From assembly GCA_031277805.1 (NCBI GenBank), contig JAITLR010000022.1, positions 186,001 through 250,000 of the forward strand: a DNA stretch of 64,000 nt. The letters run 5' to 3'. This document shows positions 35,247-44,217 of the stretch, piece after piece. Source of the DNA: Comamonas sp. GTDB lineage: Bacteria > Pseudomonadota > Gammaproteobacteria > Burkholderiales > Burkholderiaceae_C. Each line of letters begins with the position of its first letter. The first letter of the stretch is position 1. Both the position numbers and the translations under genes were made by a program. The notes beneath the pieces are model-generated. The model did not search any database. It had not been told where the DNA came from and saw only the letters and a program-made list of their open reading frames with translations.

Positions 35247-36104
35247 ATGAGCAAGGCTTTGGTATGCGTAGTCACGGGTGCCAGCCGTGGCGTGGGCCGT
35301 GGTGTGGCGCTGGCGCTGGGCTCTGCGGGGGCGACCGTCTATGTGACGGGGCGCAGCGTGAAAGAGGGTGATTCACCCCTGCCCGGTACCGTAGGCCAGA
35401 CGGCGGCCGATGTGACAGCTGCGGGCGGCGCCGGCATCGCCGTGGCCTGCGACCATGGCGATGACGCCCAGGTGGCAGCGCTGTTCGAACGCGTGCGCCG
35501 CGCGCATGGGCGGCTCGACATTCTGGTCAACTGCGCCATTGCCATTCCCGATGCACTGACCGAAGTTGGCCCTTTCTGGAAGAAGCCGCTGGCCATGACC
35601 GCTTTGCTGGATGTGGGCCTGCGCTCCAGCTATGTGGCCTGCCATTGCGCTGCCGATCTGCTGGCCGCTGCGCGCGGTCTGGTGGTCAATATCTCGTCCG
35701 CAGGCAGCCGCTGCTATATGCACGGCCCGGCCTATGGCGCAGGCAAGGCCGCCACGGACAAGATGAGTTTTGACATGGCTTATGACTTCAGGCCCGCAGG
35801 CGTGAGCGTGGTGGCGTTGTGGCCTGGCCTGGTCAAGACCGAGCGCTCGGCCCGTGTCTGCGCGGCAGAGCCTGACAAGTACGGCGACAGCTATGACAGC
35901 GCCGAAACCCCGCAATTCATAGGCCGCGTGGTGCTGGCACTGCATGGAGATGCCCATTGTCTGGAACAGCGCTCTGGCGGCGTGTTCTACACGGCTGAGC
36001 TGGCCAGCCAGTATGGTGTGCAGGATATCGATGGTGCCCAGCCGCCGTCGCCCCGTGCCTGGTTTGGTGCGCCGCCGGAGTTCTGTCCGGTGGTGGTGGA
36101 GTAA
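35247..36104 (+). CDS. Short-chain dehydrogenase/reductase
   Basis: A 285-residue NAD(P)-dependent oxidoreductase with a Rossmann fold. The cofactor motif TGASRGVG is at residues 10-17, the active site shows Ser in NISSAGS, Tyr163 and Lys167 (YGAGK). The relatively long C-terminal part suggests the DHRS1-like group. The substrate is unknown. The ATG follows ACGGAG. It is preceded by a perfect 6-3-6 palindrome. It may belong with the nitronate monooxygenase group, but a repeat and 140 bases separate them. Confidence 0.92.
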   Translation: MSKALVCVVTGASRGVGRGVALALGSAGATVYVTGRSVKEGDSPLPGTVGQTAADVTAAGGAGIAVACDHGDDAQVAALFERVRRAHGRLDILVNCAIAIPDALTEVGPFWKKPLAMTALLDVGLRSSYVACHCAADLLAAARGLVVNISSAGSRCYMHGPAYGAGKAATDKMSFDMAYDFRPAGVSVVALWPGLVKTERSARVCAAEPDKYGDSYDSAETPQFIGRVVLALHGDAHCLEQRSGGVFYTAELASQYGVQDIDGAQPPSPRAWFGAPPEFCPVVVE

Positions 36105-36172
36105 GGCGCAGGCAGAGGGCGTTTGCCTGTCTATCATGGGCAGGCACATCGCAACTATTCTGATGCCTGCAT

Positions 36173-37000
36173 ATGACCCCAATCTGGCGCATTTCTCTGC
36201 TTTTTTTCATCGCCTGCATCACAGGTTCGAGCCGGGCTGAAGAGCCCGAGGTCGATACCCGTCAAAGCCCTGCTGCCGATGCGCGCTGGCTGACGCTGAT
36301 CGTGCAGGCCGAGAACGATATAGCGCCGCAGCCGGTATCGCTCGAATACCAGGCGGGCCAATGTACCGAGTCCAGAAGCTATGGCGTGGGTGGTCAGTCG
36401 CAAAGCGGCCGCATGCAGATGCCTGCCCTGCATTTTGAAAAAATCACGTTGAGCAAACAGACCTCGAGCCAGCGTTATCAGGCACGCATTGCCCTGGATG
36501 CGGGTGGCAGCTGTCAGTGGAAGCTGGTGGGCCTGAGCACCCAGTTCAAATACACCAGTCAGCATGCACAGACCAAGGGCCAGGAGCTGCTGTCGCAGCG
36601 CATAAAGATTGCATTCGCCGACCGCAAGAACGCTGTGCGCAAGCTCGATGTGCTGATGCGCTTTCAATACTTTCCGGTGATCTATCTGGCGGACAACCCC
36701 GCGCAGAACAGCATCAAGCTGCAAAGCGGCGGCTTTCCCGATTTGCCGAGTTTTGACCCCGCAGAGTCTGGCACCCTGATGCTGCAGTTCAAGGTCTTCA
36801 ACGATCTGGCAATGACGGCCAGGGTCGATCCGCAGAACCCGTATCTTTATTTGACGACTTACCCCGATGGAGCGACTGGCGCAACCACATCGGCGGGGGT
36901 GATGGACGAACGCATGATCTGCCTGATGCAGACCCGCGCGGCTGGTAGTACGGACTTGCAGCGCTGCAATCGGTATGCGCCGGTTAACGATAAGCGCTGA
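36173..37000 (+). CDS. Predicted secreted protein of unknown function
   Basis: A 275-residue protein with a clear signal peptide (hydrophobic residues 5-18, cleavage near SSRA at residue 22). The mature part is rich in beta-type sequence and contains four cysteines (in the contexts GQCTES, GSCQWK, MICLM and LQRCN), which could form two disulfides in the periplasm. I do not recognise the family. It is followed at 56 bases by a predicted lipoprotein and then a YiiX-like hydrolase, all on one strand, suggesting a common envelope role. Confidence 0.75.
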   Translation: MTPIWRISLLFFIACITGSSRAEEPEVDTRQSPAADARWLTLIVQAENDIAPQPVSLEYQAGQCTESRSYGVGGQSQSGRMQMPALHFEKITLSKQTSSQRYQARIALDAGGSCQWKLVGLSTQFKYTSQHAQTKGQELLSQRIKIAFADRKNAVRKLDVLMRFQYFPVIYLADNPAQNSIKLQSGGFPDLPSFDPAESGTLMLQFKVFNDLAMTARVDPQNPYLYLTTYPDGATGATTSAGVMDERMICLMQTRAAGSTDLQRCNRYAPVNDKR

Positions 37001-37056
37001 GGCGCAGTCGGGCGCCACTACACTGCGGGCTTCCTGGTTTTCTCTACATCCGGTTC

Positions 37057-37482
37057 GTGTCTTCATCATTCGCTTCTCGTCGCCGCTGCCTGCATTTATC
37101 TCTCTCGATTCCTCTGGCGCTGGGCCTTCTGGCCTGTGCCACCACCACGCCTGAGCAAAGCCAGGATGCGCTGGTTCGGCGCTTTTATCAGCTGATTGCC
37201 GAGGGTGATTTCGACGGCTGCATCAGCCTGATTTCGGCAACCCATATCTCCAAGGAGGAGCTGGCAGGCTTTGACAAAAAGCTGCGCCGGATACTGGCCA
37301 GCGGCCAGCAGTTGATCAACTCCCGGGGCGGACTGCTCAAGGTCGAGGTGCTGGAGCGCACCGTCGATGCTGCGCAGCAGGTCACCAAGCTCAGGGTTCA
37401 GGTCTTCTACCGCGATGGAAGCAGCCGCCGTGAGCGCATCAATCTGTTTGAGGAAAACGGCGTCTGGAAAGTGCAGCTGTGA
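37057..37482 (+). CDS. Predicted lipoprotein, NTF2/DUF4878-like
   Basis: A 141-residue protein starting at GTG. A lipobox LLAC ends at about residue 27 (GLLACATTTP), so it should be anchored in a membrane. The rest, beginning ALVRRFYQLIAEGDFDGCISLIS and ending INLFEENGVWKVQL, has the pattern of small NTF2-like DUF4878 domains (helical start, then strands). Its role is unknown. Its stop codon overlaps the ATG of the next gene (TGATG), so the two are translationally coupled. Confidence 0.75.
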   Translation: MSSSFASRRRCLHLSLSIPLALGLLACATTTPEQSQDALVRRFYQLIAEGDFDGCISLISATHISKEELAGFDKKLRRILASGQQLINSRGGLLKVEVLERTVDAAQQVTKLRVQVFYRDGSSRRERINLFEENGVWKVQL

Positions 37483-38060
37483 TGCGCTTGCCGCATGGCG
37501 CTGTGGCCCTGGCCATGTGGTCGGCAATGGCCTGCATGGCTGCGCCCACTCTGCCGTCGCAGGCCGCAGCCGGTGACCTGCTTTTTCGCCGTGGGACGGA
37601 GAGCGTCAGCCATCTGGTGCAGGCGGTGGATCGTGGGGATTTCAGCCATGTGGGCATGCTGGTTGGCCAGCCCGGCCAGTGGCAGGTGCTGCATGCCACA
37701 CCGTCCGAGCGTCCGGACCAGGCCGATGCCGTGGTGCTCGATTCGCTGGAGTTTTTTCTGAGTCCACAGCACACCCGCAGCTACCGGCTGTATCAGGTCA
37801 GTGCGGACCGTAGCGCCCGCCAGCAGGCCGTGGCCTGGGCGCTGGCCCAGCAGGGCCGGCCTTTTCATATGCAGGACGCCCAGCAAGGCATTTACTGCAC
37901 CACGCTGGTCTGGCAGGCCTGGAAGCAGGCGGGAGTGGATATGAACGCGCGCTTTACCGAGGTGGAACTGCCGATTCTGGGCGGGCGCTATCTGCTGCCC
38001 AGCGGCCTGCTGCACTCATCGCGGCTGCAGGCCTTGACGCCTTTGCTGCCGGTGTATTGA
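37482..38060 (+). CDS. YiiX/YebB-like NlpC/P60-type cysteine hydrolase
   Basis: A 192-residue protein with an N-terminal signal (about residues 1-25). The catalytic pattern of the permuted papain-like YiiX group is seen: GDLLFRRG, a His in DFSHVGMLVG and a Cys in GIYCTTLVWQAW. Such enzymes cleave amide or peptide bonds in the envelope; the substrate is not known here. The start ATG overlaps the stop of the lipoprotein gene. It ends 7 bases from the convergent livF gene. Confidence 0.85.
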   Translation: MRLPHGAVALAMWSAMACMAAPTLPSQAAAGDLLFRRGTESVSHLVQAVDRGDFSHVGMLVGQPGQWQVLHATPSERPDQADAVVLDSLEFFLSPQHTRSYRLYQVSADRSARQQAVAWALAQQGRPFHMQDAQQGIYCTTLVWQAWKQAGVDMNARFTEVELPILGGRYLLPSGLLHSSRLQALTPLLPVY

Positions 38061-38067
38061 CACGGAT

Positions 38068-38811
38068 CTACACGCCCAGATATTGCTGGCGCACGGTGTT
38101 GTCTCCTGCCAGCTCGTTCATGGCCGCGTGGTGCACGACCTGCCCTTTTTCCAGTACATAGGCACGGTCGGCCACGACTTCGGCAAACGGCAGATTCTGT
38201 TCGCTGAGCAGGATGCCTATGCCTTGTTCCTTGAGCTCCAGGATCGTGCGCGCCATCTGCTCGACGATGACGGGGGCCACGCCCTCGGACGGTTCATCGA
38301 GCAGGACCAGATAGGGCTGGCCCATCAGCGTGCGCGCCACGCTGAGCATTTGTTGCTCGCCGCCGCTCATGCGCCCGCCCAGACGCCCGGGCATCTCGCC
38401 GAGGTTGGGGAACAGGGTGAACAACTTCTCGGGCGTCCAGTGCGGCACAGCCTGGCCATCGGGCCAGTGGCGCGGTTTTTGTCTGCCGACTTCGAGGTTT
38501 TCCAGCACCGTGAGCTCGGTAAAAATGCGCCGGTCTTCGGGCACAAAGCCAAGGCCGCGCTGTGCAATCTGGTGCGAGGCTTTTTTGGCAATCGATTCGC
38601 CCATGAAATCCATGCGCCCTTCGCGGCGCGGCACCAGGGCGGCAATGCTTTTGAGCGTGGTGGATTTGCCTGCACCATTGCGGCCCATCAATGCCACGAC
38701 TTCGCCGCGCCCCACGCTCAGCGATACGCCGTGCAGGATATGGGCCGCACCATACCAGGCGTTGAGGCCTTCGACTTCAAGCAATTTTTGGCTCTGGCCT
38801 TTGTCCATCAT
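38068..38811 (-). CDS. livF: Branched-chain amino acid-type ABC transporter ATPase LivF
   Basis: A 247-residue ATPase. Walker A GRNGAGKST is at residues 43-51, followed by the signature MSGGEQQML and Walker B LVLLDEPSEG. The block GLGFVPEDRRIFTELTVLENLEVG is typical of LivF. It is last in the transporter operon, 171 bases after livG, with a repeat in that gap. An ATG-ATG pair marks the start. The imported substrate could be a branched-chain amino acid, amide or aromatic acid. Confidence 0.93.
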   Translation of the reverse strand: MMDKGQSQKLLEVEGLNAWYGAAHILHGVSLSVGRGEVVALMGRNGAGKSTTLKSIAALVPRREGRMDFMGESIAKKASHQIAQRGLGFVPEDRRIFTELTVLENLEVGRQKPRHWPDGQAVPHWTPEKLFTLFPNLGEMPGRLGGRMSGGEQQMLSVARTLMGQPYLVLLDEPSEGVAPVIVEQMARTILELKEQGIGILLSEQNLPFAEVVADRAYVLEKGQVVHHAAMNELAGDNTVRQQYLGV

Positions 38812-38930
38812 GCGCTGCCTGCTATGTTTTTCATTAAAAATGATATGGAATGGCAATCATCGTTGCTTACCGGTGAAGTGGACGAAATTTTGACGAGTGG
38901 CACCGAGCAAGAGCCGCCTCGCGGCGATGG

Positions 38931-38991
38931 TGCTGTCTCCCTCCAGCGCGTAGCGCCAGAGAGGGGGAAGGCGCGAAGCGCCTCAGGGGGA
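38931..38991. repeat. Intergenic GC-rich repeat, copy B (GGGGAAGGCGC type)
   Basis: Same element as 22381-22443: GGGGGAAGGCGCGAAGCGCC then TCAGGGGG. It includes the stop codon and last codons of livG and separates livG from livF. Confidence 0.75.
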
Positions 38992-39756
38992 GGGGAGGTC
39001 ATGTTTTTCCAGAACCAGGCCCGTGCCCAGATACGCCTCTTGCACACGCGCATCGTCACGTATGACTTGCGGTGTGCCTTCGGCCAGCAGCTTGCCGCGC
39101 ACCAGCACGGCCACACGATCGGCCTGGCCGAAGACCACATCCATGCTGTGCTCGGTAAACAGCACGCCCATGCGGCGCTCCTGCGCAATGCGGCGGGTGA
39201 GCTGCATCAGCGCCACACGCTCGCCCGGTGCCATGCCGGCCGTGGGCTCGTCCATCAGCAGCAGCTGCGGGTCATGAGCCAGGGCCATGGCTAGTTCCAC
39301 ACGCTTGACATCGCCATAGGCCAGATCGCTGCAGGGCCGCTCAGCCTGGGTCTGCATATCGACCTGGGCCAACAAGGTCAGCGCATGGTCGCGGCGGTGG
39401 CTGGCGGCGCGCGGCCACCAGTGAAAGATTTTGCGATCGGCCGAGAGCAGCGCCATCTGCACGTTCTCTATCACGGTCAGCGAGGCAAAAGTCTGTGCAA
39501 TCTGGAAGGTGCGGCCCACGCCCAGCCGCCAGATGGTGCGCGGAGGCAGTCCGGTGATGTTTTTGCCGTTGAGCAGCACCTGGCCGCTGTCGGGCGCCAG
39601 TTGCCCGCCCACCATATTGAAGGTCGTGCTCTTGCCTGCGCCGTTGGGGCCGATCAGGGCCAGCAGCTCGCCAGCCTGCAGCGCAAACGACATGTTCTGC
39701 ACTGCTTTCACGCCGCCAAAGGATTTGCTGATGTTCTCTACCTGCAGCAGGCTCAT
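38983..39756 (-). CDS. livG: Branched-chain amino acid-type ABC transporter ATPase LivG
   Basis: A 257-residue ATPase. Walker A GPNGAGKST lies at residues 36-44; the LivG-type GVGRTFQIAQTFASLTVIENV, signature-like DLAYGDVKRVELAMAL and Walker B LLLMDEPTAGM are present. The start overlaps the stop of the fused permease gene (ATGA). The last codons and stop lie in a GC-rich repeat. A much longer open frame upstream is the shadow of the permease gene. Confidence 0.95.
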   Translation of the reverse strand: MSLLQVENISKSFGGVKAVQNMSFALQAGELLALIGPNGAGKSTTFNMVGGQLAPDSGQVLLNGKNITGLPPRTIWRLGVGRTFQIAQTFASLTVIENVQMALLSADRKIFHWWPRAASHRRDHALTLLAQVDMQTQAERPCSDLAYGDVKRVELAMALAHDPQLLLMDEPTAGMAPGERVALMQLTRRIAQERRMGVLFTEHSMDVVFGQADRVAVLVRGKLLAEGTPQVIRDDARVQEAYLGTGLVLEKHDLPSP

Positions 39757-41660
39757 GATGCCTCTCCCCGCGGTCTGGTGAGCCGCAGCTTGCTCCACAG
39801 CAGCTGTGCATAGCCGGCAATGCCCTGTGGTGCCAGCAACACCAGAATCAGCATGATGGCGCCCAGCAGCGCGCGCCAGTATTCGGTGTTGCGCGCCACG
39901 GTGTCGTGCAGCCAGGTAAAGGCCGCCGCGCCCACCACGGGGCCGGCCAGGGTTTGCACGCCGCCCAGCAGCACCATGACCAGTCCATCGACGGATTTGG
40001 TGACCGACAGCGCATCGGGTGCCACGCCGCCCTTGCTGAAGGCAAACAGCGCGCCTGCCAGACCCGCAAACAGGCCGGCAATCACAAAGGCGGCCCATTG
40101 CACGCGGCGTACATCGATGCCGATCGCATCGGCGCGCAGTGCCGAATCGCGCGCGGCACGCAGCGCATAACCCAAAGGTGAGAACAGCACGCGCCGCAGC
40201 AGCCAGATGCCCAGCACGCACACAGCCAAAGCCAGCCAGTAGAAGGCCGCGCCATTCGATGCCCATTCTGGCGGCCACACACCAGTCACGCCATTGCTGC
40301 CGCCGGTGAAATCATCCCACTGGAAGACGATGGCCCAGCTGATCTGCGCAAAAGCCAGCGTCAGCATGGTCAGATACACGCCCGACAGGCGTACGCAGAA
40401 CCAGCCATAGAGCAGAGCACCTGCCGCAGCCACCAGCGGTCCCAGCAGCAATGCGGCTGGCATGGACAGGTCCAGGTTGCGCACGACCAGGGCTGCGCCA
40501 TACGCGCCCAGTCCGAAATACGCCGCATGGCCGAAGGAGTGCATGCCGCCGGGGCCGAGGATGAAGTGCAGGCTGGCCGCGAACAGCGCGGAGATGAAGA
40601 TATCGGTCAGCAGCACGGTGCTGTAGCTGTCAGCATCGCCGCTCAACAGAGGCAGCAGCACCAGGGCGGCCAGCAACGCCATCCAGGCAGCAGTGGCAGC
40701 GCGTCCGGAGGGTTGCAGCGGCCGTTCGGGTTCACCACCGTTGCGGCTTAGCGACTGGGGCTTGCCCAGCAGTCCCCAGGGGCGCCAGACCAGCACCACG
40801 GCCATCACCAGAAACTCGACAACCAGCGTGAGTTTGGAAAACGAGACTTCCACGCCGCCAATGTCCTGCACGCCCAGCCAGATACAGATGGCCTTGAGTT
40901 CGGCCACCAGCAGCGCTGCGATGAACGCGCCGGGAATGCTGCCCATGCCGCCCACGACCACCACCACAAAGGCAGCACCAATGGTCAGCATGTCGGCCTC
41001 CAGGCTGGCAGGCTCGCGCGGCAGCTGCAGCGCGCCGCCCAGGCCTGCCAGCAGCGTGCCCAGTGCAAACACGGCGGTGAACAGCCAGGCCTGGTTCACT
41101 CCCAAAGCGCCTACCATTTCGCGGTCCTGCGTGGCGGCGCGCACCAGGGTGCCAAAGCGGGTCTTGGTCAATAAAAGCGTCAGGCCCAGCAACACGCATG
41201 GGCCCACAGCTATCAAAAACAGATCGTAGGTCGGGAATTGGCGGCCCAGAATCTCGACCGAGCCTTCCAGTCCTGCGGCACGCGGGCCGAACAGCTCTTC
41301 CGGCCCCCACAGCCACAGAGCGGCATCCTTGATGACCAGCACCAGCGCAAATGTGGCCAGCAGCTGGAACAGCTCCGGCGCCTTGTAGATGCGGCGCAGC
41401 AGTGCCATCTCGGTGATGGCGCCCAGCAGACCGCAGAACAGTGGAGCCAGCACCAGTGCGGGCCAGAAGCCGATATGGGGCGAGAGTTGATCCACGCTGC
41501 TGTAGGCGATGAAAGCGCCCAGCATGTAGAACGAGCCATGGGCAAAGTTGATGGTGCGGGTGACGCCGAAGATCAGCGACAGTCCGACCGACACCAGAAA
41601 CAGCGCCGATGCGCTGGCCAGCCCGTTGAGCAATTGGGCCAGCAGGCCGGATGCACTCAT
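39753..41660 (-). CDS. Fused LivH-LivM ABC transporter permease
   Basis: A 635-residue inner-membrane protein. Residues ~1-300 are LivH-like (SVGLSLIFGVTRTINFAHGSFYMLGAF) and ~330-625 LivM-like (GPGGMHSFGHAAYFGLGAYGAALV, LGYALRAARDSALRADAIGID). The two permeases that are usually separate are joined by a linker of about 30 residues (QSLSRNGGEPERPLQPSGR). Together with livG, livF and the binding protein this gives a complete importer. Confidence 0.95.
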   Translation of the reverse strand: MSASGLLAQLLNGLASASALFLVSVGLSLIFGVTRTINFAHGSFYMLGAFIAYSSVDQLSPHIGFWPALVLAPLFCGLLGAITEMALLRRIYKAPELFQLLATFALVLVIKDAALWLWGPEELFGPRAAGLEGSVEILGRQFPTYDLFLIAVGPCVLLGLTLLLTKTRFGTLVRAATQDREMVGALGVNQAWLFTAVFALGTLLAGLGGALQLPREPASLEADMLTIGAAFVVVVVGGMGSIPGAFIAALLVAELKAICIWLGVQDIGGVEVSFSKLTLVVEFLVMAVVLVWRPWGLLGKPQSLSRNGGEPERPLQPSGRAATAAWMALLAALVLLPLLSGDADSYSTVLLTDIFISALFAASLHFILGPGGMHSFGHAAYFGLGAYGAALVVRNLDLSMPAALLLGPLVAAAGALLYGWFCVRLSGVYLTMLTLAFAQISWAIVFQWDDFTGGSNGVTGVWPPEWASNGAAFYWLALAVCVLGIWLLRRVLFSPLGYALRAARDSALRADAIGIDVRRVQWAAFVIAGLFAGLAGALFAFSKGGVAPDALSVTKSVDGLVMVLLGGVQTLAGPVVGAAAFTWLHDTVARNTEYWRALLGAIMLILVLLAPQGIAGYAQLLWSKLRLTRPRGEAS

Positions 41661-41708
41661 GCGGTGGTGCTCCTGTTCATCAACTTGTCTCCCTTATGCA
41701 GATGTGAA

Positions 41709-41731
41709 AAGCCACCCTTTGCGGGTGGCTT
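41709..41731 (-). terminator. Hairpin between binding-protein gene and fused permease gene
   Basis: Perfect 9-bp stem AAGCCACCC/GGGTGGCTT with a 5-base loop; on the minus strand it ends in TTTTC. It probably attenuates transcription, keeping the binding protein more abundant than the membrane part. Confidence 0.65.
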
Positions 41732-41754
41732 GTCCATTTTCGCAAAAGCGGCGC

Positions 41755-42957
41755 TCAGTTGGCGGTTGCCGGGCGCAGCTTTTTCACTTCGTCGTCGCTG
41801 GGCTGGTAGTTCTTGCCGTCGGCATAACGGTAGTCGACCAGCACGCCACGGCCCAGCTTGCTGTCATAGGCCGTCTTGCCGATATAGGCGCCCATGGTGG
41901 ACTGGTTGTCCTGGGCGCGGTAGGTGATGGGGCCGAATGGCGTGCTCACTTCCAGGCCCTTGAAGGCGGCGATCAGCTTCTCGGTGTCGGGGTCGCCATT
42001 GGTCTTGCGCAGGCCTGCGGCAATCGACTGGATGGCGTTGTAGCCCACGATGGTGCCCAGGCGCGGGTAGTCCTTGAACCTGGCCTGATAGGCCTTGAGG
42101 AAGACTGCGTGTTCGGGCGTGTTGATGGAATACCAGGGGTAGCCGGTCACGGTCCAGCCCACAGGTGCTTCCTTCTTGAGCGGGTCCAGGTATTCGGGCT
42201 CGGCCGTCAGCAGGCCCACGACTTCACGACCCTTGAACAGGCCGCGCGTATTGCCTTCGCGCACGAACTTGCCCAGATCGGTGGCAAACAGCACGTTGAA
42301 GATGGCATCGGGCTTGGCATCGGCGAGCGCCTGTACGACGGAGCCCGCGTCGATCTTGCCCAGGGCGGGCGCCTGCTCGGCCACGAATTCGATATCGGGC
42401 TGCTTCTCCTTCATCAGCCTCTTGAAGGTGGCGACGGCCGACTGACCGTATTCGTAGTTGGGGTAGACGATGGCCCAGCGCTTTTTCTTGAGCTTGAGGG
42501 CTTCCTCCACCAGCATGGCTGTCTGCATATAGGTGGAGCCGCGCAGGCGATAGGTGTAGTGGTTGCCGTTGGCCCAGACCACTTTGTCGGTCAGCGTCTC
42601 GGAAGCCAGGAAAAAGCGTTTTTTCTGCTTGGCGTAATCGGTCAGCGCCAGGCCAACGTGCGACAGAAAACTGCCGGTGAGCACATCGATCTTTTCGCGC
42701 GTGTACAGCTCCTCGGCGGCGCGCACGGCATCGCCCGGCGTGGCATTGTCGTCACGCACGATCAACTCCAGCTTCTTGCCCGCAATGCCGCCTGCGGCAT
42801 TGACCTGCTCCACGGCCAGCTCCATGCCCTTTTTATAGGGTTCCAGGAAGGCGGGCTGGGCCTTGTAGCTGTTGATCTCGCCAATCTTGATGACGCCTTG
42901 CGCCCAGGCGGGCATTGCGGCCAGTGTCAGCAGGGGCAGGGTCCAGCGCAGCTGCAT
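41755..42957 (-). CDS. ABC transporter substrate-binding protein (branched-chain amino acid/amide type)
   Basis: A 400-residue periplasmic binding protein of the LivK/AmiC type. The signal peptide is residues 1-19 (ending AWA). Family blocks are KKGMELAVEQVNAAGGIAGKKLELIVRDD and LVEEALKLKKKRWAIVYPNYEYGQSA-type stretches (for example KRWAIVYPNYEYG). The ATG follows GAGGAG. It leads the operon of livHM, livG and livF. The ligand is not predictable; similar receptors bind aromatic acids, amides or urea as well as amino acids. Confidence 0.93.
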   Translation of the reverse strand: MQLRWTLPLLTLAAMPAWAQGVIKIGEINSYKAQPAFLEPYKKGMELAVEQVNAAGGIAGKKLELIVRDDNATPGDAVRAAEELYTREKIDVLTGSFLSHVGLALTDYAKQKKRFFLASETLTDKVVWANGNHYTYRLRGSTYMQTAMLVEEALKLKKKRWAIVYPNYEYGQSAVATFKRLMKEKQPDIEFVAEQAPALGKIDAGSVVQALADAKPDAIFNVLFATDLGKFVREGNTRGLFKGREVVGLLTAEPEYLDPLKKEAPVGWTVTGYPWYSINTPEHAVFLKAYQARFKDYPRLGTIVGYNAIQSIAAGLRKTNGDPDTEKLIAAFKGLEVSTPFGPITYRAQDNQSTMGAYIGKTAYDSKLGRGVLVDYRYADGKNYQPSDDEVKKLRPATAN

Positions 42958-43349
42958 CGTCTTTCTCCTCGGTGGTGAGTGTGCGGCCATGGCTGGGTGC
43001 GCGCATGCCGCCCTCGATTCTTAATGCTCAAGTTGAGTATTAGTATGGACAAATAAAGCGCTTTTCATCAAAGCGCAGGGAGAGGCATCGTAGAACAGTG
43101 CTTTGCACGCGTCAAGAATGCAAGGTGGCGGACCTGCCGCCAGAGGCGTCATTCTGCTTATCACTAATCAGTATCAAGACATTGGCAGGTAACACAACCG
43201 TTTTATGCCATCTTGCGGGACAATACTCGCAAGTCCCGCTTGGCAACCGGCAGCCAACGCGCTAGCAGCCACTTTGCTGCAACGCTTCGCCACCGCCCAG
43301 CATTTGCCGCGCAGGTTTTCTGCTCCCAGTTTTTATTTTCAGACGAATC
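42958..43349. other. Divergent regulatory gap between binding-protein gene and fpr
   Basis: A 392-base region, AT-rich near 43020-43080. It holds the palindrome at 43022-43042, and nearer fpr two overlapping inverted repeats: CTTGCG/CGCAAG and GCGGGAC/GTCCCGC (43213-43239). Confidence 0.6.
43022..43042. promoter_or_regulatory. Candidate operator of the liv-type operon
   Basis: A 21-base near-perfect palindrome, TAATnCTCAA-n-TTGAGnATTA, 65 bases upstream of the binding-protein start codon. Only the single G/T pair and the central base break the symmetry. Confidence 0.5.
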
Positions 43350-44123
43350 ATGAGTGCTTTTCTTGAAGAACGCGTGCTGTCCGTCCACCACTGGACCGAC
43401 CGTCTTTTCTCTTTCACGACGACCCGCGATACCTCGCTGCGCTTTTCCAATGGCCACTTCACCATGATTGGCCTGAAGGTGGACGGCAAGAATCTGCTGC
43501 GTGCCTATTCCATCGCCAGCCCCAACTATGAAGAGCATCTGGAGTTTCTGTCCATCAAGGTGCCTGACGGTCCTCTGACCTCCAAGCTGCAGAACATCAA
43601 GGTGGGTGACACCATCATCGTGGGCAAGAAGCCCACGGGTACGCTGCTGATCGACTATCTGTTGCCCGGCAAGAACCTTTACATGATCGGCACCGGCACC
43701 GGCCTGGCTCCCTGGCTGTCCGTGGCGCGCGACCCCGAAACCTACGACAAGTTCGAGAAGGTGGTGGTGGTGCACGGTGTGCGTCAGGTTAACGAACTGG
43801 CCTATCAGGACCTGTTCGAGAAGGAACTGCCCGAGCACGAATTCCTGGGCGAGATCATCAAGGACCAGCTGGTCTACTACCCCACGGTGACGCGCGAGCC
43901 TTTCCGCAACCACGGCCGCATCTCCACCCAGATCAACAACGGCACTTTCCCCCAGAACATTGGCCTGCCCGATCTCAATCCCGAGACCGACCGCGTCATG
44001 CTCTGCGGCAGCCCTGCCATGCTGTCCGAACTCAAGGAACTGCTGGAAAAGCGTGGTTTCAAGGAAGGCAATACCACCACGCCTGGTGACTTTGTCATCG
44101 AACGCGCCTTCGTCGAGAAATAA
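43350..44123 (+). CDS. fpr: Ferredoxin/flavodoxin-NADP+ reductase
   Basis: A 257-residue FAD enzyme that moves electrons between NADPH and ferredoxin or flavodoxin in the cytoplasm. The FAD-binding motif RAYSIASP begins at Arg51; KPTGTLLIDYLLPG, GTGTGLAPWLSVARDPETYDKF and the C-terminal end FVEK are typical of the bacterial Fpr subclass. It ends at a bidirectional terminator. It may be under redox control; an unusual pair of alternative hairpins lies about 110 bases upstream. Confidence 0.96.
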   Translation: MSAFLEERVLSVHHWTDRLFSFTTTRDTSLRFSNGHFTMIGLKVDGKNLLRAYSIASPNYEEHLEFLSIKVPDGPLTSKLQNIKVGDTIIVGKKPTGTLLIDYLLPGKNLYMIGTGTGLAPWLSVARDPETYDKFEKVVVVHGVRQVNELAYQDLFEKELPEHEFLGEIIKDQLVYYPTVTREPFRNHGRISTQINNGTFPQNIGLPDLNPETDRVMLCGSPAMLSELKELLEKRGFKEGNTTTPGDFVIERAFVEK

Positions 44124-44164
44124 GCGACAGGGCCGAGCCATGGCTCGGTGCCCAGCCTCAGTCT

Positions 44165-44211
44165 AAAAGCCACGCCCCGGTTTCTGTGAAAGAGACCAGG
44201 GCGTGGCTTTT
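44165..44211. terminator. Bidirectional terminator between fpr and a LysR gene
   Basis: Perfect 13-bp stem AAAAGCCACGCCC/GGGCGTGGCTTTT with a 21-base loop; T runs on both strands. Confidence 0.85.
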
Positions 44212-44217
44212 TGACCT

